Source of the DNA: Gigantopelta aegis
Lineage: Eukaryota > Mollusca > Gastropoda > Neomphalida > Peltospiridae
NCBI RefSeq assembly: GCF_016097555.1
Contig: NC_054708.1
Span: forward strand, 7,470,160 to 7,534,159
Length of the DNA stretch: 64,000 bases
Direction of reading: 5' to 3'
Part shown: one piece after another, positions 10,851-22,216 of the stretch
Layout: every line of letters begins with the position of its first letter
Position numbering within the stretch: position 1 is the stretch's first letter
The notes under the pieces: model-generated
Databases searched by the model: none
Told to the model about the DNA's origin: nothing
The model's input: the letters and a program-made list of their open reading frames with translations, nothing else
Translations under genes and position numbers: made by a program

Positions 10851-11639
10851 TCAGCAATAAAATGTATCTATTCGAACAAAATTAGCGTTAAATTAAAATC
10901 AAGAAGTTTAGCTAAATCATTCAAGATTTACACAATCTATCTCTGAACATTAAAACCGTCAGATGTGACGTTTAAAATATTATTATTATCATTAATATCG
11001 TACTATAGGTGACATCTGTATGAAGTGTGTCTTCTCAAAGCTAACAAGTGCAAGGCAAACAGTTAAAAGTGCCACTAATAATTTATTTAAGCCCTGCGTC
11101 TTTGTAAGCCAGGAAGCGATTGGCCGGGTCTCAAGCCGTGCGCGTGCTCGTTTGATTAGCCGCTTAACTGTTCATTGTCAGTTCGATCCGTGCCCGTTAG
11201 AGTTTGTTTCTCACACTATGACAAGTGCAAAATCAGAACGATCTGTTAAAACTAAACCACTTTGCCATTATATCTCTTGTAGGTTTTCCATGGGAAAATG
11301 TCCGTGTGCACGCGCCAGGGCTACGTATTCGGAGAGTGTGCATGCGCGGGCGGAAGGGCGTTTTTGTGAGCGCACGTGACCGAGCAGCTTGTAAATCGTG
11401 ATAAAGGGAACCAGCGATTCATAAAACGACGACATTTTTCAGTTGAGGGGTTTTGTCTTATGATAGAAGGGTTTTGTTTTTCTGGTGGGTGGGTGAAGCC
11501 TTTTTCCATGAATACGTGGATTGCGTGCGACCTAATAGACAGTGAGATATTTTATTAGCGTAATCACAATTTACATTGGTAAATCTAGAAACCTGCACAA
11601 GGTTATAACAGAGAGAAGTCTGATGCCGTTAACAAATAA
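10851..11639. other. No gene recognised
   Basis: Includes a GC-richer island around 11,100-11,400. The 119-codon frame there has no recognisable motif, so no gene is called. Confidence 0.45.
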
Positions 11640-11876
11640 ATTGAGGTTGTCTTAATAACTATTACTTCTCAGACAAACGTGCTTTTTTTTAATTATGAAA
11701 AATGCATTTTAGGGTATTGTTCAAACCTGGATAACCAGAGCCACATGTACGAAAATTAATATTCTAAATAATAAAATTTAAGTACTTCTAATTTAAATGA
11801 AAAAACTCCAACAACAACAAAACGGCTTTAATACTGAAAAATACGTCGCAGTGTTTAAAAACTAGGGTTTGTCACT
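11640..11876. mobile_element. TTAA-flanked MITE, copy 3, partial
   Basis: Matches the right-hand two thirds of 2838-3206 (CTATTACTTCTCAGAC, AAAAATGCATTTTAGG, AAAACTAGGGTTTGTCACTT), ending at TTAA 11,877-11,880. The left part is missing or unrecognisable. Confidence 0.65.
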
Positions 11877-12049
11877 TTAACTGTTTTTGTGTTGACGTGT
11901 TTACAAAATGAACACAAAATGTAAAGAATTGCAGCTAATTTTTACCTAATACATGACAATGACGTCGTGCACATTTCACGGCCTAACTAAGCCTGATGCT
12001 AGGGACTAGGTAAACACTCGAGTGCGTTTAATGGTTTGATCCGACGACT

Positions 12050-12347
12050 GAATGAATGAATGTTTAACGACACCCCAGCACGAAAAACACATTAGCTATT
12101 GGACGTCAAACTATGGTAATGCAAACAAATAAAGTGATGATCAACACCAATGCAAAAATTCAAGACTTAAACAAAAACACAGTAAAGAATCGTGCAAAAA
12201 CACAAACATCACAGATAGATACTGACTTTTACTCAAAATTTTAATTGTATCCCGAAGAAAACAAGGGGATTTGTGCTGTATTGGCCATTCTCAAAGAGAA
12301 TGTTACACCCCTGCACCACGGTGAGTTTACAGCACGCGCAGGGGATC
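12050..12347. repeat. Interspersed repeat, probable non-autonomous retroposon
   Basis: Contains TGTTTAACGACACCCCAGCA and ACATTAGCTATTGGACGTCA, resembling SINE tail 1 but with a different body (CTGTATTGGCCATTCTCAAA, GCACCACGGTGAGTTTACAG). I recognise it as a molluscan repeat from memory only; ends uncertain. Confidence 0.5.
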
Positions 12348-12398
12348 CGACGACTGAAGGCACTCACGTGAGCACTCTGCAAGTACCACTGAGCTCAT

Positions 12399-12432
12399 AG
12401 GGACGAGACGTAGCCCAATGGTAAAGCGCTCT
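12399..12432 (+). repeat. SINE head A fragment
   Basis: GGACGAGACGTAGCCCAATG followed by GTAAAGCGCTCTC is the start of head A; it then breaks off into a TCTCTTTTT tract. Confidence 0.6.
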
Positions 12433-12440
12433 CTTTTTGT

Positions 12441-13884
12441 CTCTCTTTTTCGCACCACTAAAGCTGATCGTTAAAATAGCCGACATACACAATTGTTTTC
12501 TTCTGTATCATACAGTTTAGTGTAATTTTACTTTTATTAGATAAGTATCTTTCCAGAGGGGCCATAGGCTTATGTATATATGTAAGTATGTGCGTCTGTA
12601 TGTCGGTGTTAGAAAGATTGCGCATACGTGCCCAATTGTTGTAAAATATTTTGAATGTTTATAACCAACTCTGGTCGTATTAAAACAGTTTCTAATAACA
12701 TGAAGAATTATGAGATACATTCTTGTGAACATTTGGAGTAGTACAAACAAAACATTCATTCAAATCCATATTTAGATCACCTTTCAACTGGAAAGCAACT
12801 CAAACCCAAGTCCCTCACACTCAAGAGTTCGATGGCCAATGGCCCCTCCCTCCCTCATCCCTTCCGCTTCCGACTCACGTGGCATAACACTGATGATTCA
12901 TGATTAACTCACATCAACAGAATCTCACACGCATTGCGTCATTTTTAGGAAAAATGTTTCCGATTTAATATAGTCAGATTTAATCTATAGTCACGTGATA
13001 CGCTAAATTATCTCACATGGAGACAAATAAACATTCAGACACGAAGATAATAATAATAATCATCATCATCATTATTATTATTATAGTATCATGTGAAATA
13101 AATAAGTATAGATTAGCAAGAGTTAGAGTTGGGCTATATTTCTTGAAATACGACCCCTGTATTTTAAGAAAATTACTACGTTCAAGTTTTCTCAGAGATT
13201 TTCCCTCTTGTTTGTTATGAAACTCTATAATCGACTTGGCAGATTAAATCCAATGAAATAAAACTCTCATGTACGACTAATTTCGTATTGGTTACACATG
13301 TCAAACACTTGATGGTGGGAAAAGTGATTGAGAAGTTATTTTCTGCTTATACTTTTGTCAAGCGTGCCCTACGGGGATCACAGCAAACAAGCCATCGACA
13401 CGTGTGACGCTTTTGTGCGCATGTCAAAAGGCGGGAGATCCTGCGTGAAACTTCCCGGTGGCGCTAGTTCTCACGGACGGGCCCGGCGGACCTCGCTATC
13501 TCTGAGAATAGAACCACGTTCACGCTGAAGACAATAGGATGGCGAGCCCGAAAATAAACTGTTACTATTACGCTAACCGATGCTGTAATTAATGGAAACT
13601 CTCAAAATAAACACTGCAGTCGAAGTTTACAAAAACTCGAGAATGAGACAACTGCGATAATAGAGCATTACGACACACCATGGACAGCCGATTATTTAAA
13701 TTAAGTGTCATGTTGTTGATTGACGACGCCGCCGCCGTCACTGTCATCCACGTGGTAGATTTATTTAAGGTTAAACTCAAAATAAATAAAATTATATTGA
13801 AAGCATGACACTAAAAGGAGTTAGTATGTTTGTACGTTCTCGACTGCGTTTTATCACTGATCCCAAATATACAACCACTGTATT
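12441..13884. other. No gene recognised
   Basis: Noncoding. A short (AAT)n/(CAT)n tract lies at 13,046-13,085. No reading frame with family resemblance. Confidence 0.5.
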
Positions 13885-14232
13885 GTATGCAGGTTATTTC
13901 TTGGGGATGGGGATAACCTCCATTTTCCAGATTCTGATTAAAATGCCATACAGAGGTTAGTTCTTGCGGATGAGGTATAACATTTCCTGAATAGTTATGC
14001 TGATTAAACCCGAAACAGGCATATAGAGGTAATTTTGGTGGGTATGGAGATAACATTTTCCCGAACAGTTATACCGATTAAAACCCCAAAACAAGTATAT
14101 AGAGTTTTTTCTTGGGGATGGGGATAACATTTTCCAAAATAGTTACACTGATTAAAACTCCAAACAGACATACAGCTGTTGTTTCTTGAGGATGAAGATA
14201 ACATTTTCCAGAATAATTATACTCATTAAAAC
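13885..14232. repeat. Degenerate tandem repeat, unit about 66 bp, five copies
   Basis: Each unit contains TTTCTTGGGGATGGGGATAA, then a CATTTTCC core, an AATAGTTA segment, GATTAAAA and a CATATAGAGG-like join. Units are diverged by 15-25 percent by eye, so the array is old. Confidence 0.85.
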
Positions 14233-14313
14233 GGGTGAATCTCGCATGCAACGCAAAAAGACTTGCGAAAATGACGCGATGTTGACCATGAGAGCTTTCT
14301 CAATTTAGCCCCT

Positions 14314-14556
14314 GGGCCCTGTTTCACAAAACACCGTAAGCCTAGTTTTGCACGTAAACGTAAATCTACGACTAAACCACAATTGTTATTACTATTATAG
14401 TACAACAAATACAGTTAGAAATATACCTATTTCATTTTCTTTTGTCCTTAAAATGATCTATTTTCATTAATGATGTAATTTTCTTTGTGAAATAGATGCC
14501 AAACACTTGTAAATGTATGCCCGGTATAACTTACGATGTTTTGTGAAATTGCACCC
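14314..14556. mobile_element. MITE with GGGCC-TTCAC type inverted ends
   Basis: Left end GGGCCCTGTTTCACAAAACA then CCGTAAG; right end, reverse-complemented, GGGTGCAATTTCACAAAACA then TCGTAAG. The ends match over about 27 bp. 243 bp, noncoding. Similar short elements sit at 18,480 and 58,236. Confidence 0.75.
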
Positions 14557-14665
14557 TGAATTTTTACTAAGTTGTATCAGAATTACAAAACGGGTGAATG
14601 CATTTCTAACGGTACCCTATTTATATAGCCTATTTTATTATCCACATAGTTCCAAATATTCAGGG

Positions 14666-14666
<1 letters not shown>

Positions 14667-14723
<57 letters not shown>
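14667..14723. repeat. (TA)n microsatellite
   Basis: About 28 uninterrupted TA units. Confidence 0.97.
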
Positions 14724-14726
<3 letters not shown>

Positions 14727-15435
14727 CAGTATGACCCACGTGTGTCATAATGATTTCACGTGCACCACGAATGACGTAATTTTGTGAAGCGACGTCATAA
14801 CTTAATGTGGCTTCCTCAGTGTAAGGTATCAATACACAGATGTCATCTGCCATTGAAACCCTGGTTAAATTGCCCAACCTCAAACGAAGATTGCCAATAG
14901 AACGGGTTCTCGTTGGCACTAACAACATACATCATTGCGAACATACATTATATAAGCATTTATTTTCACTCCAAAATTGAGTACATTTCCGTCTCAGTGT
15001 TTTACTATATGACCGCATCTGGCTGTAGTACCGGTCCGAATAGGTGGTTCATTAACCGATTCACTCCGACTGTCTCTTGCGCTATACATCCATGTTCCAA
15101 AAGGTCGATGCACAATATTACAAAATAACATGGGCAAAATACAACCAGAAGGCTTACCATTAAACATACATATTGTTTTAATTCTTCACCATTTCCTAGA
15201 AGTGAATATGTGAACCATATCATATGTCACAATTAGGAACTATAGTGATGAATGAACTCTCACCCGGAAGTGATCTGTGTAGTGAGACCTAAACGCTTAT
15301 TAAAAAAACATTACGTCATTTCGGAAAATGACGTCGTTTCGTCGTCTACATTTAGTTACGTTTCAAACGTTTTGACATGGACCTAGCTTGTTATTCATAA
15401 AAATAATAGTTTGGATAATGTGGATAATAAAGAAA
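14724..15435. other. No gene recognised
   Basis: Noncoding; a short palindromic spot GACGTAA/TTACGTC occurs in places, but no gene. Confidence 0.45.
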
Positions 15436-15577
15436 TTATTACACTCGCGTGTGAATCGTACTGATTTTACGAAACTCGTGTCGGGATTCATGTATTACCC
15501 TCGCTCTCGCTCGGGTAATACAAAAATCCTGACACTCATTTCGTAAAATCAGTACGACACAAGCTCGTATAATAATC
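15436..15577. mobile_element. Foldback palindrome, arms about 65 bp
   Basis: Left arm TATTACACTCGCGTGTGAAT, TACTGATTTTACGAAACTCG and GGGATTCATGTATTACC; the right arm is nearly its reverse complement (CGGGTAATACAAAAATCC, CATTTCGTAAAATCAGTACG, TCGTATAATA), with a very short loop CTCGCTCTCG. It has no coding capacity. It is probably a foldback MITE; a cruciform-forming hairpin is expected. Confidence 0.85.
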
Positions 15578-15793
15578 TCTATTTACGTGTTTCGCTTAAT
15601 CGTATAAATGCGTATAAATTTTGTCAATTATTTAATTCGAAAAAGCTACCAACGACAAAGAAATTATGTATGTTCTTAAATGTGATTAACTATGTTTTCA
15701 AAAAATATCTGTACATCATAATTATAGACACAGTACGCAATGGTTAACATCTAAAGTATACTCCTGCTTATAACACATATTATTATACCTATT

Positions 15794-15914
15794 TGTGTGT
15801 GTGTGTGTGTGTATGTGTGTGTGTATGTGTGTGTATGTATGTGTGTGTGTATGTGTCTGTCTGTGTGTGTGTCTGTGTGTGTGTCTGTCTGTGTGTGTGT
15901 GTGTATATATATAT
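15794..15914. repeat. (TG)n microsatellite
   Basis: (TG)n with TATG and TCTG interruptions, ending in (TA)5. Confidence 0.95.
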
Positions 15915-16167
15915 ACTCTTAGCTATTCAGTGTTCGTTTCTCCAAATTAAATCATGCGTTATAAACTATTGCGTTAATAGAGACACACAAATAGGATGTA
16001 TATTCAGTTTGAACAGAATCAGACACGCTATTCTGCTCACGTCCAAAAAGATATAAGAATATATAAGAGTAAAAAGAATTTAGGCAAGGTCATTTGTGTA
16101 CTGTAACCGTAACCAGCGTAATTTGGCTGATAGTTAACAGTTTCAGAAACACTGTTATCTCTTGAAG

Positions 16168-16300
16168 TTATAAGATCCATTCCCCTCGGTGGATAAACCC
16201 ATTTGAGTTTTGTTACTCCACCCAGTGCTTCACGACGGGTATATCAAAGGCTGTGGCATATGCTAGCCTGACTGGAAAAGTGTACAAAAAATACCAGAAC
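16168..16300 (+). repeat. Decayed SINE fragment (head A middle part)
   Basis: Recognisable pieces: CCCCTCGGTGGATAAACCCA, CACCCAGTGCTTCACGACGG and GTATATCAAAGGCTGTGGCA. Heavily diverged, both ends lost. Confidence 0.65.
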
Positions 16301-16850
16301 AGCCTGTGTGACAGCAGAGAGCTATTCGCGCACTCTCTATGCCATTGTCGCGGTTCCAATACTTAAACACATTAGCCGTAGTTAAACATAATTGTTCCTT
16401 CTTTGTTTGCAGCATGTGTTAAAATTTCACACATGGCTACTGGCGTTAGTTAGCCATCAGAAAATAACTCTATCAGGCTTCGTCCACTGGATGTTTGATG
16501 GCCAGCTGACCACACTTGACAGGAAAGCGCTAATAACAGGCGTGGTCTTCTGTTCTGCCACAGTCCGATGGGAAAACCCGCTCGTATCACAGAGGGGATT
16601 CCCCCATTATCGATATGGTGTTTCACGTAGTTGTCATAATATTTAGTTTAGGTCAGTCAGATGCGTGTTTGGAACTCCTGTAATATAGAAGATACTAGAA
16701 TAATTTATTACTGTATGCCACGAAGTAAAGATTCCGCATGTGTTTCTGCGATAACTTGGTGTGGAAATGGTGAATGTTTGATTTTGTTCACATTGTATAG
16801 AAAATGTTATATTTATTTTACTTCATGTACCATGGATATGTTCTGAGAGA
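16301..16850. other. No gene recognised
   Basis: The frames of 84 and 61 codons here have no recognisable motif or splice-consistent extension. Confidence 0.45.
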
Positions 16851-16852
16851 AA

Positions 16853-16896
<44 letters not shown>

Positions 16897-16952
16897 GAAT
16901 GAATGAATGAATGAATGAATGAATGAATGAATGAATAAATGAATGAATGAAA
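16851..16952. repeat. (AAAT)n and (GAAT)n microsatellite
   Basis: About 11 AAAT units then about 12 GAAT units. Confidence 0.96.
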
Positions 16953-17204
16953 TAAGCGACAAAGGATGTTACATAAGGCTCGTATGTATAGTTTGGGGAG
17001 GGGGGGGGGCATACCATATTGTATATACATGTATAGCAGGACAAAAAGTAAATGATTTCTAATCTTTGTTTCAGTTAGGGTAGTTGTGATAATTAAGACC
17101 ATTAGAACATTAATCCACATATGTCTGGCGATGTTAAAAAAAAAGTTCAAACGTTTGTTTGGAATCCCAAGGTGGACCGAGATGAGAGGGACTGTGAAAT
17201 TTAG

Positions 17205-17345
17205 AGGTAGTGTGCAGTCCACAGGTGGTGTGTAATCCAGAGATGGTCTATAACTTATAGGTAGTGTGTAGTCCAGAGGGGTTGTAAAATCCGGACGTGG
17301 TGTGCAATCTAGAGGGGTTGTACAATCCAGAAATATTGTGTAACC
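17205..17345. repeat. Degenerate tandem repeat around GTGTGTAGTCCAGAGG
   Basis: Six or seven diverged units of about 20 bp of the form GTAGTGTGTAGTCCAGAGGG. Old and irregular. Confidence 0.65.
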
Positions 17346-17349
17346 TAGT

Positions 17350-18179
17350 TATGATGCCACATTCTAAAATCGAATAATGTGCCAAAGAACAGTATCAGAA
17401 CGATATATAGTTGGTGGTATAATTTAAAGTATAAATGTATACAGTGAAATTCAGCACGTGAAATGAACACTAGTTTCCGAATGGGACATGTAATATCGAA
17501 TGAGCTTGTCAAAAGACGATGTACATTTAGTTTATTTTAATGTTCTTTTATATTACTGTATGTGGGTGGTTGATTTATACAGATGTGAATGATGCGTGGA
17601 TAATGTGTGTGGGGAGGGTGAGTTATAACTCTTAGTTTAATATCGTGCGCTGTTGTGAAAGATTAACAGTATTTGTGCTTTTTCTTTCTTCTTTTTGTTT
17701 TGGTAATACTCGTTTTTAATTTATTCTTTGTCGAATTTATCTTTTCTAAAACAAATATTTGGTACGTGACACTAATAGAATTCCGCTCATACATTCTTAT
17801 GGCTATACTTTTAAATACAGATGAAGATCGAAAGCAGTTTCACCTCAAAACCACAGGTGAAATATTGTTTGTTTTAATCCGAGTTCACGTCTTTTATCAT
17901 AGCCATATTTTGCCCCAACTCCATCCCTTTTGTTAACATAGTTTAAACAAATAAACAGTTATTAACCGGAACAAACGTTTGTTAATAGTTTTTTTTTCTC
18001 TTACACTATTAATATTTGCTTGTGTTTAGTTTAGTTGCTTACTGAAACAGTACTAACACGAATGTTTGTGGACTACTAAACCAGAATCGGATTAAGAACA
18101 GAACAAAACAGAACGTTTTTCAACTCAGATCACCAAACGGTGATACACTAAGGTGGTTTATAAACATATTATACAGACA
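17350..18179. other. No gene recognised
   Basis: AT-rich noncoding sequence; the 87-codon frame at 17,673 is hydrophobic because of T-rich composition and is not called. Confidence 0.5.
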
Positions 18180-18328
18180 GAAAGAAAGAAATGTTTTATT
18201 TAACGACGCACTCAACACATTGTATTTACGGTTATATGGCGTCAGACATATGGTTATGACCACACAGATATTGAGAGAGGAAACCAACTGTCGCCACTTC
18301 ATGGGCTACTCTTTTCGATTAGCAGATA
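18180..18328 (-). repeat. SINE 3' half (tail 2)
   Basis: Plus-strand wording GAAATGTTTTATTTAACGAC and ATATGGCGTCAGACATATGG, through CATGGGCTACTCTTTTCGAT, is the reverse complement of tail 2. The head is missing. Confidence 0.82.
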
Positions 18329-18479
18329 GATATAGTAACCACGGTTTTCTTTATGGGGACACAGTCGCAGACGTCTGCATCAGATTTGCGACCGAGCGGA
18401 GAAGTTGAAAACTGTTCAACTTTGATCTTCCTCAGAGCACATTTTATGGAAATCAGGATTAGCTCTCGTCAACTGTTCA

Positions 18480-18599
18480 AGGGCATAATTCACAAAGCTC
18501 TCTTAGACTCTGCTAGACAACAAAGCATCCTCTTTGCAAGTCTTTTAGCATTGCACTACGAGATCGCAAAATTTCGAGAGTTTAGTGAATTAGGCCCCA
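18480..18599. mobile_element. Short MITE of the GGGCC-TTCAC type
   Basis: Left GGGCATAATTCACAAAGCTC then TC; right end reverse complement GGGGCCTAATTCACTAAACT then CTC. About 120 bp, noncoding. Confidence 0.7.
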
Positions 18600-18867
18600 G
18601 ATCTGTCAGAGCGTCTGCGCTGGTCGGCGTCCTTTACAGATTTTATTAAAACCATGCTCAGTGGAGTATAAAATACTGAATATTGTTTTCAATACTGTGG
18701 GGATTTTTTGGGGAGGGTACATTTAATTTTTTAAATAGCACAACACAACAGGAACAATGTTGAATAGGAGAAACCGGGTGTTGCTCGATTTCCCGTTTTG
18801 GCGCTACTTTCACCTAGTTCAGCAATGTCCCTCTTCACTTCCTGGCCCCTTGCTCAGAATGCCGGAT

Positions 18868-20475
18868 TTATCTGTTTGTCTTATTATCTGTCTGTTTGTC
18901 TTATTATCTGTCTGTTTGTCTTATTGTCTGGTTGTTTGCTTTATTATCTGTCTGTTTGTCTTATTATATGTCTGTTTGCTTTATTATCTGTCTGTTTGTT
19001 TTATTATCTGTCTGTTTGTCTTATTATCTATTATCTGTCTGTTTGTTTTATTATCTGTCTGTTTGTTTTATTATCTGTCTGTTTGTCTTATTATCTGTCT
19101 GCTTGCCTTATTATCTGTCTGTTTGCCTTATTATCTGTCTGTTTCTTTTATTATCTGTCTGTTTGTCTTATTATCTGTCTGTTTGCTTTATTATCTGTCT
19201 GTTTGTCTTATTATCTGTCTGTTTGTCTTATTATCTGTCTGTTTGTCTTATTACCTGTCTGTTTGCTTTATTATCTGTCTCTTTGTCTTATTATTTGTCT
19301 GTTTGTCTTATTACCTGTCTGTTTGCTTTATTACATGTCTGTTTGTCTTATTATCTGTCTGTTTCCTTTAGTATCTGTCTGTTTCCTTTATTATCTGTCT
19401 GTTTGTCTTATTACCTGTCTGTTTGCTTTATTACATGTCTNNNNNNNNNNNNNNNNNNNNNNNNNNNNNNNNNNNNNNNNNNNNNNNNNNNNNNNNNNNN
19501 NNNNNNNNNNNNNNNNNNNNNNNNNNNNNNNNNNNNNNNNNNNNNNNNNNNNNNNNNNNNNNNNNNNNNNNNNNNNNNNNNNNNNNNNNNNNNNNNNNNN
19601 NNNNNNNNNNNNNNNNNNNNNNNNNNNNNNNNNNNNNNNNTTATTTGTCTGTTTGTCTTATTATCTGTCTGTTTGCTTTATTATCTGTTTGTTTGTCTTA
19701 TTATTGTCTGTTTGTCTTATTATCTGTCTGTTTGTCTTATTATCTGTCTGTTTGTCTTATTATCTGTCTGTTTGTCTTATTATCTGTCTGTTTGTCTTAT
19801 TATCTGTCTGTTTGCTTTATTATCTGTCTGTTTGTCTTATTATCTGTCTGTTTGTCTTATTATCTGTCTGTTTGTCTTATTATCTGTCTGTTTGTCTTTA
19901 TTATCTGTCTGTTTGTCTTATTATCTGTCTGTTTGTCTTATTATCTGTCTGTTTGTCTTATTATCTGTCTGTTTGTCTTATTATCTGTCTGTTTGTCTTA
20001 TTATCTGTCTGTTTGTCTTATTATCTGTCTGTTTGCTTTATTATCTGTCTGTTTGTCTTATTATCTGTCTGTTTGTCTTATTATCTGTCTGTTTGTCTTA
20101 TTATCTGTCTGTTTGTCTTATTATTTGTCTGTTTGTCTTATTATCTGTCTGTTTGTCTTATTATCTGTCTGTTTGTCTTATTATCTGTCTGTTTGTCTTA
20201 TTATCTGTCTGTTTGTCTTATTATTTGTCTGTTTGTCTTATTATCTGTCTGTTTGTCTTATTATCTGTCTGTTTGTCTTATTATCTGTCTGTTTGTCTTA
20301 TTATCTGTCTGTTTGTTTATTATCTGTCTGTTTGTCTTATTATCTGTCTGTTTGTCTTATTATCTGTCTGTTTGTCTTATTATCTGTCTGTTTGTCTTAT
20401 TATCTGTCTGTTTGTCTTATTATCTGTCTGTGTTTTATTATCTGTCTGTTTGTCTTATTATCTGTATTATTGGCT
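18868..20475. repeat. 20-bp minisatellite array containing an assembly gap
   Basis: The unit is TTATCTGTCTGTTTGTCTTA. About 29 copies lie left of the gap and 42 right of it. Left copies show more variants (GCTTTA, CCTTTA, TTACCTG, ATGTCTG) than right ones, which are nearly identical. All three plus frames are open through the unit, giving long Leu/Cys/Tyr/Ser-rich frames that are not genes. True array length is unknown. Confidence 0.97.
19441..19640. other. Assembly gap of 200 N
   Basis: Exactly 200 N inside the minisatellite. The round number suggests a placeholder rather than a measured length. Confidence 0.98.
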
Positions 20476-20489
20476 AACGTTTTATCTGT

Positions 20490-20600
20490 CTGGCAGTAGG
20501 TGCGTTTGTGGGTTCGGAGGCATGCTTCCTGCGAAACGTTTGAAAACTAGATGTATTGAAATGCAATTTCCTACAATCTACAAGTACAATTCATCAGGAT
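20490..20600. repeat. Interspersed repeat, partner of 20,990-21,090
   Basis: GGGTTCGGAGGCATGCTTCC, GAAAACTAGATGTATTGAAA and ATGCAATTTCCTACAATCTA match GGGGTTCAGGGATATGCTCC, AAATTTAGATGTCTTAAATG and CAATTTTCTGCAGTCTACGA at 20,994-21,070. Class unknown. Confidence 0.6.
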
Positions 20601-20611
20601 AGAAAAATGCT

Positions 20612-20829
20612 GGTAAATCCAACGCTTTTTAGATACATTTTCACGATGTATAAATAGAGAATAACTGGTTACTGTCTTAATATTTCAGCTTTATCCTGAG
20701 AAGGTTATAATGGCGAATGCAGTGAGGCTCTGTCGAGCGGCAGTGGTCATTCGACCTGAACAGGATAAAGTCGATAGCTTAAGACAGTAACGGTTATTTT
20801 ATTTATCCTGAAAACCGACATAATACAAA
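20612..20829. mobile_element. Foldback MITE, copy 1
   Basis: About 218 bp whose core (20660-20797) has inverted arms of about 38 bp: left AATAACTGGTTACTGTCTTA with TTTATCCTG, right CAGGATAAA with TTAAGACAGTAAC and GGTTATT. The homologous copy at 25,297-25,513 shares AATCCAACRCTTTTTARATA and CGACATAATACAAAAAA-like ends (the second has CTGACATAATAC). Confidence 0.8.
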
Positions 20830-20989
20830 AAATAAATGAAATGGGCAGTTTTCTTTCAAAACTTTACCGTCTTACATATCCGGCTGACGCGTATTGATTG
20901 CCTTCTTGCTTGTAATCTTGTTGCGTAGACATGGAAGGAGGGGGGAGGAGGGGGCGGGCTGACTGAGATCGAGGGCGCAAAGCAACGTT

Positions 20990-21095
20990 TCTAGGGGTTC
21001 AGGGATATGCTCCCACGTAACATTTTGAAATTTAGATGTCTTAAATGCAATTTTCTGCAGTCTACGAGTAAAATTCGTCTCTGTCTTAAGATTTA
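20990..21095. repeat. Interspersed repeat, partner of 20,490-20,600
   Basis: See the partner for the matched words. Preceded by a G-rich stretch (GGAGGGGGGAGGAGGGGGCG at 20,936). Confidence 0.6.
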
Positions 21096-21363
21096 CTACC
21101 AATAATATTTTTGATCACGGTTAAAAGTAGTTCCGTCCCAAAAATCTATTGTTTTAAAAAAAAAATCAGTTCGGATGGTACCGTTGGAGGTATATTTTAA
21201 TTTCAGCGGGCAGAAAATTCTATGGGATGACGGGGGTTAGATTCGTTTCGGGGCTGCTAAAATAATGTAACAGTATTAAATTCTTAATTCTAATGTTTTT
21301 TAACTAATATGGGGGCGTGACCCTTTTGGCTTAAATCGTGTGACCCTAATTTCAAAGATACGT

Positions 21364-21695
21364 GGGGCGGGACGTAGCTCAGTGGTAAAGCGTTCGCCGC
21401 AAGTTGATGCGCGGTCGGTCTAGGATCGATCCCCGTCGGCGGACTCATTGGGCTATTTCTCGTTCCAGCCAGTGCTCCACAACTGGTGTAACAAAGGCCG
21501 TGGTATGTGCTGTCCTGTCTGTGGGATGGTGCATATAAAAGATCCCTTGCTACTAATCGAAAAGAATAGCCCATGAAGTGGCGACAGCAGGTTTCCTCTC
21601 TCAATATATCTGTGTGGTCCTTAACCATATGTCTGACGCCATATAACCGTAAATAAAATGTGTTGAGTACGTCGTTAAATAAAACATTTCCTTCG
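21364..21695 (+). repeat. SINE, head A + tail 2, full length with TSD
   Basis: Head GGGGCGGGACGTAGCTCAGT with B-box-like GGATCGATCC, the middle GCATATAAAAGATCCCTTGC, and tail 2 (CTGTGTGGTCCTTAACCATA, ATAAAACATTTCC). It is flanked by TTCAAAGATACGT (21351-21363) and TTCAAAGGTACGT (21696-21708). The intact TSD shows that this chimera of head A and tail 2 retroposed as one unit. An extra CCGCAAG lies within the head. Confidence 0.93.
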
Positions 21696-21708
21696 TTCAA
21701 AGGTACGT

Positions 21709-22176
21709 ATGTTACGAAAACCAAGTCGAACAGAAACTTATTGAACTTGATTTTTTTTTAATTGAAAAATATTTTACAACTTACCACCTTCTTCAAATTT
21801 GATATGTGTAAGTTAATGGCGAAAAGAAAACAAATAAACGGGGGAAAAAACCCTGGAAAAAACACACCACACAACCCAAAACTGAATTTTTTGTAAATAA
21901 ACAAATAAAGAAACAAACACAACAACACATTTTTCAGACTGTCTTCTTTTTCTTCTTTTTCTTGGAAGTATTGGTGTGTGTGTGTGTGCGCGCGTGCGTG
22001 TGTGTTACAGCGGGTTTGTGTGAGCTGAAAATCTCGTTGTTTTTTTTGCTGTTATATTTGTTTTACTGTTTTAGTTACTTAGTCTAATCGCTGTGTTACT
22101 GGCATGCCATTCTAATTAACCTAGTAATTTGATAAACTGGTTTACTCTATTATTATTTTATTTATTTTTTGTAACC
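21709..22176. other. No gene recognised
   Basis: AT-rich with a short (TG)n at 21,975-22,005. Confidence 0.5.
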
Positions 22177-22216
22177 ACCCCCCCCCCCCCCCCCCCCCCC
22201 TCCCCCCCCCCCCCCC
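22177..22216. repeat. Poly-C tract
   Basis: Nearly 40 C interrupted by one T. Confidence 0.95.

Noticed and set aside
11020-11379. 119-codon frame in a GC-richer island
   Set aside because: No domain, no splice partner and Arg/Ala composition explained by the local GC content.
13017-13220. 67-codon frame starting METNKHSD
   Set aside because: Contains a poly-Ile stretch from an (ATT/ATC)n tract; no family resemblance.
18757-20602. Very long Leu/Cys/Tyr-rich frames resembling membrane proteins
   Set aside because: Product of the 20-bp minisatellite, run through the N gap; all plus frames are open.
21364-21440. tRNA-like sequence with A- and B-box resemblance
   Set aside because: It is the head of a SINE (same in several copies, followed by SINE body and tail); no cloverleaf with a proper acceptor stem is evident.
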